From an uncultured bacterium (GTDB lineage Bacteria > Fidelibacterota > Marinisomatia > Marinisomatales > UBA1611): 28,603 nt of DNA. The DNA is taken from assembly GCA_938092125.1 (NCBI GenBank), contig CALKMQ010000175.1, positions 1 to 28,603 of the forward strand, written 5' to 3'. Shown here in pieces: positions 1 to 6,498 of this stretch. Under the pieces are notes generated by a model. That model saw nothing but the letters and a program-made list of their open reading frames with translations, searched no databases and had not been told where the DNA came from. The position numbers were made by a program, and so were the translations under genes. Numbering within the stretch: position 1 is the first letter of the stretch; each line of letters opens with the position of its first letter.

Positions 1-276
1 AAAAGCATCCTTTGAAATAAACACTACTAATTCAACTTCATAATGAAGGCTACTAGTATCAATGGGATATTTTAATGTTGCTCCATCTTTTAAAATTATA
101 TCGGAAGTTTTTTGAAAGAAGAATGGAAGATCTCTATCAGGATTACTTCCCATTTCAATAGCATGATCTCGATAATTTCTTCCCACACAGTAAATATTCC
201 TCAAAGGAAATTTTAAATCCTCCTCAAAAACAGGACACTCCATTACCGGAGATTTTTCTATAATCCACGTACTCAT
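1..276 (-). CDS. Fumarylacetoacetate hydrolase family protein, N-terminal 92 residues (runs off left edge)
   Basis: The minus-strand frame opens with ATG at 276 and stays open to the window edge, giving 92 residues. The segment reads YCVGRNYRDHAIEMG (about residues 29-43), then DRDLPFFFQK, then HYEVELVVF (78-86). These match the N-terminal core of the FAH superfamily: the GRNYxxH motif, and an E-x-E pair (E80, E82) that supplies metal ligands in this family. FAH enzymes hydrolyse or decarboxylate 1,3-diketo acids such as fumarylpyruvate or acylpyruvates in the cytoplasm. The wording of the motif resembles fumarylpyruvate hydrolases and FAHD1-like acylpyruvases, but the substrate cannot be fixed from this fragment. 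The start codon directly follows the TAA stop of the M55 peptidase with no gap and no clear Shine-Dalgarno, so translation is probably coupled to that gene. Confidence 0.85.
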   Translation of the reverse strand, partial: MSTWIIEKSPVMECPVFEEDLKFPLRNIYCVGRNYRDHAIEMGSNPDRDLPFFFQKTSDIILKDGATLKYPIDTSSLHYEVELVVFISKDAF

Positions 277-1077
277 TTAGACACAAAACAAAACAAATCG
301 CATAATATTATCATAATTTTGATTCTCGAAAACTATGCGCTTTGGACTTAGCATAATTGCTCCGGGGTATTGAGCAGCTTTATAAGCATCTACATGTTTC
401 ATATATTTTAATTCTAATTTAAATTTCTTAGGGTGAGCCCAGATACATGATTTTAGATCAAGGCTTAGAGCTTTTTCTGCTTTCCTTTTTATCTTCAATC
501 TTGAAAGCTCCGGCTGGATACTTATTGTAGAATTTCCAATACCTTGCATAGCGCCGTGTGTAATCGTTAAAGGATTTATTGATCTAGCCTCTTTGCAAAT
601 ACCATAGTCTCCAGAGACGAACACTAAAGGCACCTGATATTTTGAAGCAATAGTTCCATGCAATAATAATTCTGATGCAGGTTTATCGTTTAGTATTATT
701 TCATCAATTTTAGCACTAGACATAGTGTGAGCTAATGGATTACCAGAACTACCAGCCTTAGAATGATAACCTACCATCATTAAAGCATCAAAATCATTAT
801 TAAGTCCTTGAACCATTGAATAGGGGTGGCCGCTCCAACCTCTAATTATTTTTACATTTTCTGGTAAATAAGAAGGTATAATATTCCTGGCAGAATAGTG
901 GGCATCTTTTACATAGATTTCTTTTGCACCAGATAAAGTAGCACCTTCACAAGCTGCGGCAACTTCTTTTGACATCTGCTCTTGAAAATAGGGGTATTGA
1001 GGTTTATTGTGGTCAACTTCATCCCAATGAGAAACACCAGTAACACCTTCCATATCCGCACTGATATATACTTTCAT
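277..1077 (-). CDS. M55 family D-aminopeptidase (DppA-like)
   Basis: A 266-residue cytoplasmic zinc peptidase of the M55 family, which releases N-terminal D-amino acids from peptides and so recycles D-Ala peptides from cell walls. The opening SADMEGVTG places D8 and E10 exactly where the Bacillus subtilis DppA metal ligands lie. H60 (KDAH), H105 (GYHS) and E136 (SELLLHG) fit the remaining ligands, and H117 (AHTMSS) fits the catalytic histidine position. Length is normal for the family. A short AGG lies about 7 bases before the ATG. No dpp transporter genes are nearby; the adjacent gene is a FAH-family hydrolase. The family call is firm. The natural substrate is inferred from family knowledge only. 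Confidence 0.9.
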   Translation of the reverse strand: MKVYISADMEGVTGVSHWDEVDHNKPQYPYFQEQMSKEVAAACEGATLSGAKEIYVKDAHYSARNIIPSYLPENVKIIRGWSGHPYSMVQGLNNDFDALMMVGYHSKAGSSGNPLAHTMSSAKIDEIILNDKPASELLLHGTIASKYQVPLVFVSGDYGICKEARSINPLTITHGAMQGIGNSTISIQPELSRLKIKRKAEKALSLDLKSCIWAHPKKFKLELKYMKHVDAYKAAQYPGAIMLSPKRIVFENQNYDNIMRFVLFCV

Positions 1078-1186
1078 TAAATACCTATTAGTTTAAGCAC
1101 CTAAAGATAACCTTTATAGAAAAAAGGTAAAAGCGACTAAAAGCTCAAAATCAAATGAAACAAAAATATATTAATTCAAAACGTAT

Positions 1187-1774
1187 TTAATTAGAAAAAT
1201 CATTAGATAGAGATTCTATCATTTCCTGGCTTAGCTCAATTGAGTGAGTATAGCTATTATAATCAATATTAATTGATATAGCATTAGAATCACTTACAAA
1301 TTTATTTTTCTGTGCAGACGTAAAAGGAAACCTGATATAGTGCACAGAACTTATATTATCCTCTTTTTCTCTTCCTTCCTCAAATACAGCAGCAACTTTT
1401 TCACCATTAAACTCAAAATAAACATTTACGCCTTCTGTCAAACCTATAAAACTATCTAGAACTGGTCTTATTTTCTCAGGATCGGTTATTTCTATGAAGA
1501 GAGTAGCACTAAGTTCATTCCCTTTTGGAATTAATGGATTATAAACATCAATTTCTTCTTCAATTTGACTGTCATGTACCATTCTTTCAGCTCTCATCAT
1601 TTCCTGAATTTGAAATTTCATTGTCTTCGTATTCTCAAAAGTAATGAGAATGTTTGGACCAAGCTTAAATCTTCTATTTTTTTTATAGCTGATTAATTCT
1701 TTTCTATAATTATCTCTTTGTTTTTCATAATCAATAATATTTAATAAATCAGATTTTTCAATCATAGTGTTCAT
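1187..1774 (-). CDS. DUF3501 family protein
   Basis: A 195-residue soluble protein without signal peptide or membrane segment. I recognise it as DUF3501 from its overall pattern: an N-terminal YEKQRDNYRKELISYKKNRR region, a GPNILITFEN strand, and a long acidic stretch around residues 70-80. The biochemical role of this family is not known to me. The ATG at 1774 is preceded by AAAGGA about 9 bases upstream, and that ribosome site lies inside the last codons of the iron-sulfur gene. The alternative ATG three codons later has poorer spacing. It is the last gene of the perR-rubrerythrin-iron-sulfur operon. Co-occurrence of DUF3501 with a rubrerythrin and a GlpC-like protein is a pattern I recall from other bacteria, so a joint role in peroxide stress is a reasonable inference. 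Confidence 0.8.
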   Translation of the reverse strand: MNTMIEKSDLLNIIDYEKQRDNYRKELISYKKNRRFKLGPNILITFENTKTMKFQIQEMMRAERMVHDSQIEEEIDVYNPLIPKGNELSATLFIEITDPEKIRPVLDSFIGLTEGVNVYFEFNGEKVAAVFEEGREKEDNISSVHYIRFPFTSAQKNKFVSDSNAISINIDYNSYTHSIELSQEMIESLSNDFSN

Positions 1775-1780
1775 ACTTAT

Positions 1781-3214
1781 TTATCCTTTATTTTTTTCAA
1801 ATCCATATGCTTTATGGAGCTCCATAATTGGATGACTTGGTTTAATTTTTTTATCACTAGCCTGTTTTATCTGATGGCTTGCAAGCGAACAATCAGAGCA
1901 CGCGACATCACTATCTTTTATACTCAAATCATTAACACATCTATCCGCAACTTTCATAGACTCTTCAAAAAATTCTGACTTCATTCCCCAGCCACCATCC
2001 ATACCGCTACACTGATTAATAAGATTAACCTTTGTATCTGGAACAATACGCAAAAGATCTCTGCTCTTGTATCCAATTTTTTGAGCCTTAAGATGGCAAC
2101 TTACATGATAATTAACTGTTCCGATGCTATTTTTAAAATCCGTTTTGATTTTATCTTTTTTCTTCAACGCTACAAGGTATTCAGATATATCATACGTATT
2201 CTCAGATATTTCTTTTACCTTATCATTATAATCAAGGTAATCAGGATACTCGCTCTTTAAAGTCAAACTACATGTAGGGGGACCCGTTACAACAATTTTA
2301 TATCCTTTTGATACCCATTTGTATAGTTCTTCTACATTTGGATTTGCTTGAGATTTAAAACTATCAAAATCTCCTGGGCTCAGGTGAGGCGCTCCGCAAC
2401 ATTGCTGCTTAGGGTAAACGCATTCAATATTATTGTGTTCTAAAATTTCTACAGCGCTAATACCTAAATCAACATCATTTGAATTTGTGTAACAAGTACC
2501 AAAGATGACTACTTTATCTATGGGATTTTTAATATTTGATTTATGACTTCTAAACCATTTTTCGAAAGTCATTGTTGAGAGTTTTGGTAGTTTTCTGTCT
2601 CTGTGAATACCAATAATTTTATCTAATACCCAGCGAAAAAGTTTTACATCGTTTGTAAAATTAATAACTGGCCCAAAATAAGAACCCATTTTTCCTAATA
2701 GATCAGTTTTTGAAAGAAAAATATCATTCAATTTTAGACCTTTTTCTTTTGTTCTTATTGCTTGAGCTCTTGTCATAAGCTTAGGAAAATCAAGTTCAAA
2801 TTCATGCTCTTTACCTGGAGTATAAGGACATATAGGATCGCACAATTTACATTGGTAACATAAATCAACAACTTCCCATTTTTGATCTTGGCTCAAGTCC
2901 GTAACTTCTCCTCTGAACTCCACTTCTATACTTGCCTCACTAGCATGCTCACCTTCAGGCAAATCTAGAAATTCACGATCTGAAATTTCTTTCTCTACTC
3001 TTCCTTTTGATTCTGCAATCTCTCGTTTTTTATCGCCTATTCCATCAACAGAATTAAATAGGGAAGGAAAAGATGGACAGAGGTTAAAGCATAGTCTACA
3101 ACCTATACAGACATCATAAACTCTATTAAGCTCGCTATCTAGGGAAGATTTATCCCAGTAGGTCGGATCGGTAATGTCATATACCGCATTTTTCGTATCA
3201 GAATGATTTAGCAT
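1781..3214 (-). CDS. Two [4Fe-4S] ferredoxin-type plus CCG-domain iron-sulfur protein (GlpC/HdrD-like)
   Basis: A 477-residue soluble iron-sulfur protein. The N-terminal part has two CxxCxxCxxxC clusters, at C36-C39-C42-C46 and C119-C122-C125-C129. The first is followed by a charged insert of about 70 residues before the second. The C-terminal part has two CCG-type halves: C241, the CCGAP pair C272-C273 and C315, then C373, a CSGMDGGWG segment (C402) and C439-C442. This matches heterodisulfide-reductase subunit D and the GlpC subunit of anaerobic glycerol-3-phosphate dehydrogenase, proteins that pass electrons or reduce disulfides. No GlpA/GlpB or HdrABC genes are present; the neighbours are rubrerythrin and DUF3501. 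A role as electron donor or thiol reductase in peroxide defence is inference. The SD before the ATG is weak (AAGAT). Confidence 0.88.
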   Translation of the reverse strand: MLNHSDTKNAVYDITDPTYWDKSSLDSELNRVYDVCIGCRLCFNLCPSFPSLFNSVDGIGDKKREIAESKGRVEKEISDREFLDLPEGEHASEASIEVEFRGEVTDLSQDQKWEVVDLCYQCKLCDPICPYTPGKEHEFELDFPKLMTRAQAIRTKEKGLKLNDIFLSKTDLLGKMGSYFGPVINFTNDVKLFRWVLDKIIGIHRDRKLPKLSTMTFEKWFRSHKSNIKNPIDKVVIFGTCYTNSNDVDLGISAVEILEHNNIECVYPKQQCCGAPHLSPGDFDSFKSQANPNVEELYKWVSKGYKIVVTGPPTCSLTLKSEYPDYLDYNDKVKEISENTYDISEYLVALKKKDKIKTDFKNSIGTVNYHVSCHLKAQKIGYKSRDLLRIVPDTKVNLINQCSGMDGGWGMKSEFFEESMKVADRCVNDLSIKDSDVACSDCSLASHQIKQASDKKIKPSHPIMELHKAYGFEKNKG

Positions 3215-3241
3215 AATAGTTGTATCTTTTTAAATAAAAAT

Positions 3242-3275
3242 TGCATCAATGAGAATTTTACAACCCATTGATGCA
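3242..3275 (-). terminator. Intrinsic terminator or attenuator-like hairpin after rubrerythrin
   Basis: Read on the minus strand, a perfect 10-base stem (arms TGCATCAATG and CATTGATGCA, 14-base loop) is followed by ATTTTTATTT. It lies between the rubrerythrin stop (3283) and the iron-sulfur gene start (3214), inside an otherwise collinear operon. A leaky terminator here would give much rubrerythrin and less of the downstream proteins. Only the stem and T-rich tail are seen; its strength is inferred. Confidence 0.6.
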
Positions 3276-3282
3276 TATTATT

Positions 3283-3702
3283 TTACAGTGAGTCTAAGGT
3301 TTCTTGAAATTTACCTGCATGCGATTTTTCAGCACGAGCTAAAGTTTCAAACCATTCGGCAATATCGTCAAATCCTTCTTCTCTAGCTGTAGCAGCAAAA
3401 CCAGGATACATTTCTGTATACTCATATGTTTCTCCTGCGACTGCAGCTTTAAGGTTATCTTCAGTCTCCCCAATACTCAAACCAGTAGCTGGGTCACCAG
3501 CACCGCCTTTTTCTAAAAATTCGAGATGACCAAAAGCATGTCCTGTTTCGCCATCTGCAGTGTTTTTGAATACCCCGGCAGCTTCAGGAAGACCTTCAAT
3601 ATCAGCCGCTCTAGCAAAATATAGATATCTTCTGTTCGCTTGCGATTCTCCTGCAAAAGCAGACTTTAGATTCTCATGTGTTTTAGTTCCGTCTAAACTC
3701 AT
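3283..3702 (-). CDS. Rubrerythrin, ferritin-like di-iron domain only (no rubredoxin domain)
   Basis: A 139-residue cytoplasmic peroxidase of the rubrerythrin family, which reduces H2O2 to water at a di-iron site. Ligand positions are readable across the four-helix bundle: E19 (AGESQANRRY), E52 with H55 (ExxH), E91 with E94 (AGETYEYTE), and E125 with H128 (EKSH). Full rubrerythrins of about 190 residues carry a C-terminal rubredoxin domain with two CxxC motifs. This protein stops after the helical bundle and contains no cysteine, so it needs an external electron donor. The ATG has a strong AAAAGGAG six bases upstream that overlaps the perR stop codon. It lies 12 bases after perR and before a CCG iron-sulfur gene that is a candidate donor. 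Confidence 0.93.
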   Translation of the reverse strand: MSLDGTKTHENLKSAFAGESQANRRYLYFARAADIEGLPEAAGVFKNTADGETGHAFGHLEFLEKGGAGDPATGLSIGETEDNLKAAVAGETYEYTEMYPGFAATAREEGFDDIAEWFETLARAEKSHAGKFQETLDSL

Positions 3703-3708
3703 TCGTAA

Positions 3709-3716
3709 CTCCTTTT
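3709..3716 (-). promoter_or_regulatory. Strong ribosome binding site of rubrerythrin
   Basis: AAAAGGAG on the minus strand, six bases before the rubrerythrin ATG, one of the best Shine-Dalgarno matches in the window. It overlaps the first two bases of the perR TAA stop (3715-3717), so the two genes are tightly coupled and rubrerythrin is probably made in excess over PerR. Confidence 0.7.
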
Positions 3717-4083
3717 ATTTAGTGTGTTTTTTACATTTTCCAAGTATGAAAAATTTTACTTCGTTAGGTTCAAAATCATAATCATCTATTATTTTTTTCC
3801 TGTCAAAATTCGATTGAATATCCGTATCAATTAGAGCACCGCATTCAACACATTTTAGATGATGATGGTCATCAATATTTCCATCATACCTAACTTGATT
3901 ATCATCATGAATTGATTTGATTTTTCCAGTATTTTCTAAAATCTTGAGATTCCTATACACTGTTCCTAAACTTATATTTTCTATTTGCTTTTTTGCCTCA
4001 CAAAATACCCACTCAGCATTTGGATGTGATTTAGTTGAGCAAACGATATTTTTAATAACTTCTCTTTGGTAGCTATATCTCAT
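3715..4083 (-). CDS. perR: Fur-family peroxide-responsive repressor, PerR type
   Basis: A 122-residue DNA-binding metalloregulator. The recognition helix is LGTVYRNLKIL (about 39-49). Residues matching the regulatory metal site of B. subtilis PerR are H20, D67, H73/H75 and D86. An aspartate at the last position, rather than glutamate, favours PerR-type peroxide sensing. C78 and C81 form the first half of the structural zinc site. The second half, normally CxxC, is CKKH (C117, H120), so the site would be Cys3His. The N-terminus is about 17 residues shorter than the family norm; the upstream frame is open but has no ATG, GTG or TTG. There is no SD, and a palindromic operator lies 13 bases before the ATG. 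Its own rubrerythrin operon and the divergent peroxiredoxin are the obvious targets. Confidence 0.85.
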   Translation of the reverse strand: MRYSYQREVIKNIVCSTKSHPNAEWVFCEAKKQIENISLGTVYRNLKILENTGKIKSIHDDNQVRYDGNIDDHHHLKCVECGALIDTDIQSNFDRKKIIDDYDFEPNEVKFFILGKCKKHTK

Positions 4084-4096
4084 GATAAAATATAAA

Positions 4097-4111
4097 TAGT
4101 AATCATTACTA
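4097..4111. promoter_or_regulatory. PerR/Fur-type 7-1-7 operator between perR and the peroxiredoxin gene
   Basis: TAGTAATCATTACTA is a perfect 7-1-7 inverted repeat. Beyond one mismatched pair it continues for three more pairs on each side (4093-4115). It matches 10 of 14 defined positions of the B. subtilis PerR box (TTATAATnATTATAA). It lies 13 bases before the perR start codon and about 89 bases before the peroxiredoxin start, so it could serve autoregulation and control of both divergent units. Confidence 0.7.
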
Positions 4112-4199
4112 CTTACAAAATTTATTTCAATTTTTATAAATATTTTTTACTAATAGGGGTAATATCAAATAAGAGTTTTAACATATAAAGGAAAAAAAT

Positions 4200-4661
4200 A
4201 TGATAGAAGTAAATGAAAAAGCACCTGATTTCACACTAAAGAATACAAGTAAAGAAGATGTATCTCTAGCTGACTTTAGCGGTGCTGTGGTTTTAGCATT
4301 TTATCCTGGAGCTTTTACAGGAGTATGTGATACAGAGATGTGCACATTTCAGGAGGACCTAAAGTCTTTTAATGACTTAGATGCAACCGTACTAGGTATT
4401 AGTGTTGATTCGCCATGGGCAAATGGTAGCTTTGCAAATAAGTACAACCTTGAATTTGATTTGTTATCAGACTTTGATAGATCTGTTATTAAGTCTTATG
4501 ATGTAGTTTTTGAAGGCCTTGGTGGTATTGAAGGCTATACCTGTGCTAATAGAGCAGTCTTTATTATTAAGGATGGGACAATAGTGTATAAATGGATTGC
4601 ACCTAGCCCAGGAGAAGAACCTAACTATGAGGAAGTAAAAGACAAGTTAAAAGAACTTTAA
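4200..4661 (+). CDS. Peroxiredoxin (BCP/PrxQ-AhpE type)
   Basis: A 153-residue thiol peroxidase of the thioredoxin fold that reduces H2O2 and organic hydroperoxides in the cytoplasm. The active-site segment is FYPGAFTGVCDTEMC, with P36, T40 and the peroxidatic C43. C48, five residues later, is at the spacing of the resolving cysteine of PrxQ/BCP enzymes. The conserved arginine is R118 (CANR), beside an extra C115. Overall sequence also resembles AhpE, so the exact subclass is uncertain. The ATG has AAAGGA about 8 bases upstream. It stands divergent to perR with a PerR-type operator between, suggesting peroxide induction, and ends in a bidirectional terminator. Confidence 0.92.
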   Translation: MIEVNEKAPDFTLKNTSKEDVSLADFSGAVVLAFYPGAFTGVCDTEMCTFQEDLKSFNDLDATVLGISVDSPWANGSFANKYNLEFDLLSDFDRSVIKSYDVVFEGLGGIEGYTCANRAVFIIKDGTIVYKWIAPSPGEEPNYEEVKDKLKEL

Positions 4662-4712
4662 TATTTTTTTAATTTGTTTGTGTAATAAATTTTTACTTAC
4701 ATACTTATCTAA

Positions 4713-4740
4713 AAAAAAGGCTCCGGTTGGAGCCTTTTTT
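4713..4740. terminator. Bidirectional intrinsic terminator between peroxiredoxin and EamA exporter genes
   Basis: A 12-base stem (AAAAAAGGCTCC / GGAGCCTTTTTT) with a GGTT loop. It has a T-run on the plus strand for the peroxiredoxin transcript and a T-run on the minus strand for the convergent exporter transcript. Its right edge overlaps the exporter stop codon at 4739-4741. Confidence 0.9.
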
Positions 4741-5557
4741 ATTTTTTCATTATAGCCCTTAAGACAACACTTCCGAGTACAAGTGTTCCACCGAAAAAAG
4801 ACCACGGACCTAATGTCTCGCCTAAAATTAAAAATACTAATATTGGATTTAATATCGGTTCTATAACCGGGAAAATAATTGCATCCAAGGCAGTAACATG
4901 CTTAATAGCTGTCGTGTAAAAAATATAAGGAAGACCTAATTGAAAAACGCCAAGAAGAAGTATGAGCAGAAGAGGCTCAAAACCAAATTTGGTATCTGTA
5001 ATTATAGTTGGTAGCCCAATTAACAGAGTAAAAACGTTACCTAATAAAATAGAGTCTGAAGGAGAATCGTTCTTTTGTTTTCTTAGTAATAGCGTTAGAC
5101 CCGCAAAACACATTCCAGATAAAATAGCTAAAATATTTCCCACGAATCCTTCAGATGAAAGCTCATCCAAAAAAAAGAGTGCCAAACCAGAAAGCATTAT
5201 AGCAATAGTTGCCCAGTCTATTAATTTTGATTTTTCACCTAGAACCATATATCCAAAAAGAGCGACATAAACTGGAGCTGTATATTGCAATAAAATTGCA
5301 TTTCCAGCTGTCGTAAGTTTGTTTGCCATAACAAAAAAAGTCACAACTAAAGTATAAAAGCAAGCAGCTACAATTTTATCCTTCGTGATAATTAATTTAT
5401 TTTTTCTTGAATAAGTAAATATAACTAGAGCAGCAATCCCTCCTCTCATCCCAGATATGGCAAGAGGGTGCCAAGGTATACTTTTTATAAGTAAACCGCC
5501 AAGCGACCACAAAGCGCCTGCAAGTAGTAAAAGCGCTATAGCTTTTTGTCTTTTCAA
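4739..5557 (-). CDS. EamA/DMT superfamily transporter (metabolite exporter)
   Basis: A 272-residue integral inner-membrane protein with about ten hydrophobic helices in two EamA repeats (about 1-130 and 140-270). It opens with ALLLLAGALWSLGGLLIKSI and has the typical GEK and EPI...LGE segments (PIEPILNPILVFLILGE near the C-terminus). EamA proteins export amino acids, nucleosides or other small metabolites; the substrate here cannot be read from sequence. The start is a TTG at 5555-5557, chosen because it places the first membrane helix at the usual distance; the next ATG is at codon 37. No SD is visible. It lies after a hairpin at 5586-5601, so it may have its own promoter in the short gap or be read through from the PuuD-type gene. 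Confidence 0.88.
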   Translation of the reverse strand: MKRQKAIALLLLAGALWSLGGLLIKSIPWHPLAISGMRGGIAALVIFTYSRKNKLIITKDKIVAACFYTLVVTFFVMANKLTTAGNAILLQYTAPVYVALFGYMVLGEKSKLIDWATIAIMLSGLALFFLDELSSEGFVGNILAILSGMCFAGLTLLLRKQKNDSPSDSILLGNVFTLLIGLPTIITDTKFGFEPLLLILLLGVFQLGLPYIFYTTAIKHVTALDAIIFPVIEPILNPILVFLILGETLGPWSFFGGTLVLGSVVLRAIMKK

Positions 5558-5585
5558 TTTGGAATGAATTAAGAGTAATAAAAAA

Positions 5586-5601
5586 CCCCAAAATTTCGGG
5601 G
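5586..5601 (-). terminator. Intrinsic terminator after PuuD-type membrane protein gene
   Basis: On the minus strand CCCC-GAAATTTT-GGGG is followed by TTTTTTATTA. The GC stem is short but extends with G-T and A-T pairs, and the T-run is in the right place for ending the transcript of the 5636-6436 gene. Confidence 0.65.
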
Positions 5602-5635
5602 CTCTTTATTACCAATATTATATATTTGTTAGACG

Positions 5636-6436
5636 CTAAAAACCTTTAATAGTACCTGACTTCTTGTAAAGTTGAAAAACAAGATGCCAGCCAATAATTA
5701 CCATCACCATTGGTAATACCCAAGAAAACTCTGCAGGTAATCCTATGGCAGTAGGTGCAGTAACGTGATGCTCGTTGTGCATGGTCCAAATAAGAGGAAC
5801 CGACAAATAAGTATTATGCTTAGATCTCAACCCTGCTAAAGCTAAAAGAGCCGCATCCGGTGCCTCACCATTTTTTATAGCGGTTATGATTTTTTGCTGT
5901 GCAGGCCAAATACGAAACCATACATTAAATGCCATTATCGTCCCGAACATAGCACCTAGATGAATGTTAACTGCTCTATATTCAAAACCACCCAATGTTT
6001 GCATTGCATAAACATAAGCAGTAATAAGAAGAAAACTCACGACTGTAACTCCTCTAACATTTGATGCCAAAGGACTCTTATATAAAGCATCGTAGGCAAA
6101 TACAGCTACAAATGTAAATAATAAAAGAAAATGAATTGCCATATTTGCAGGTGCCCCAGTGACTTCATCAGAAGTAAAGTCTGATGGCATCATACTACCT
6201 CCAGCCCAATAAATGACATAAAGCAATACGATGCCCGTACCCCATGTCCAAGCAGCGCCCATTCGAAACCAATACAGAGTTCTCGGCATTAATTCAGGAA
6301 CAACCTTCTTTTTTGTATCCGCGTCCATTGTTGGAGCAAAAGCTGTGTTAACAAAATTAAAAAAATACAGTAGTCCGATCCACATTATGCCTGCGACTAC
6401 ATGTAACCATTTAAAAATAGGATGAATTAATTCCAT
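5636..6436 (-). CDS. PuuD-type membrane protein (Urate_ox_N domain), without the cytochrome c domain
   Basis: A 266-residue membrane protein with about seven or eight helices. The start MELIHPIFKWLHVVAGIMWIG, the conserved FNFVN, a PRTLYWFRMGAAWTWGTG segment and a late TMHNEHH motif resemble the membrane half of urate hydroxylase PuuD. In characterised PuuD a C-terminal cytochrome c domain follows; here the protein ends after the last helix (GWHLVFQLYKKSG) and has no CxxCH. Conserved histidines in or near helices (for example H12 and the HNEHH group) could bind metal or haem, but that is inference. No other purine-degradation gene is in the window. AGAGGA precedes the ATG. It lies 62 bases after glutamate dehydrogenase and before a terminator. 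Urate oxidation is not supported by context. Confidence 0.75.
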   Translation of the reverse strand: MELIHPIFKWLHVVAGIMWIGLLYFFNFVNTAFAPTMDADTKKKVVPELMPRTLYWFRMGAAWTWGTGIVLLYVIYWAGGSMMPSDFTSDEVTGAPANMAIHFLLLFTFVAVFAYDALYKSPLASNVRGVTVVSFLLITAYVYAMQTLGGFEYRAVNIHLGAMFGTIMAFNVWFRIWPAQQKIITAIKNGEAPDAALLALAGLRSKHNTYLSVPLIWTMHNEHHVTAPTAIGLPAEFSWVLPMVMVIIGWHLVFQLYKKSGTIKGF

Positions 6437-6498
6437 TTTTTTCCTCTTTCTGTTTATCTAAAAAATTAATTTATAATTTATTTTCAATCTTTACAAAG

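Noticed and set aside
1110..1128. ACCTTT / AAAGGT hairpin downstream of the DUF3501 gene
   Set aside because: The six-base stem and the lack of a proper T-run make termination doubtful; chance is likely in AT-rich sequence.
3560..3781. A plus-strand open frame antisense to rubrerythrin and perR
   Set aside because: It is a shadow of the high-confidence rubrerythrin gene with no family resemblance or ribosome site.
5397..5615. A 72-residue minus-strand open frame overlapping the EamA gene start
   Set aside because: Composition resembles an out-of-frame reading; the overlapping frame gives clear membrane helices of the EamA family.
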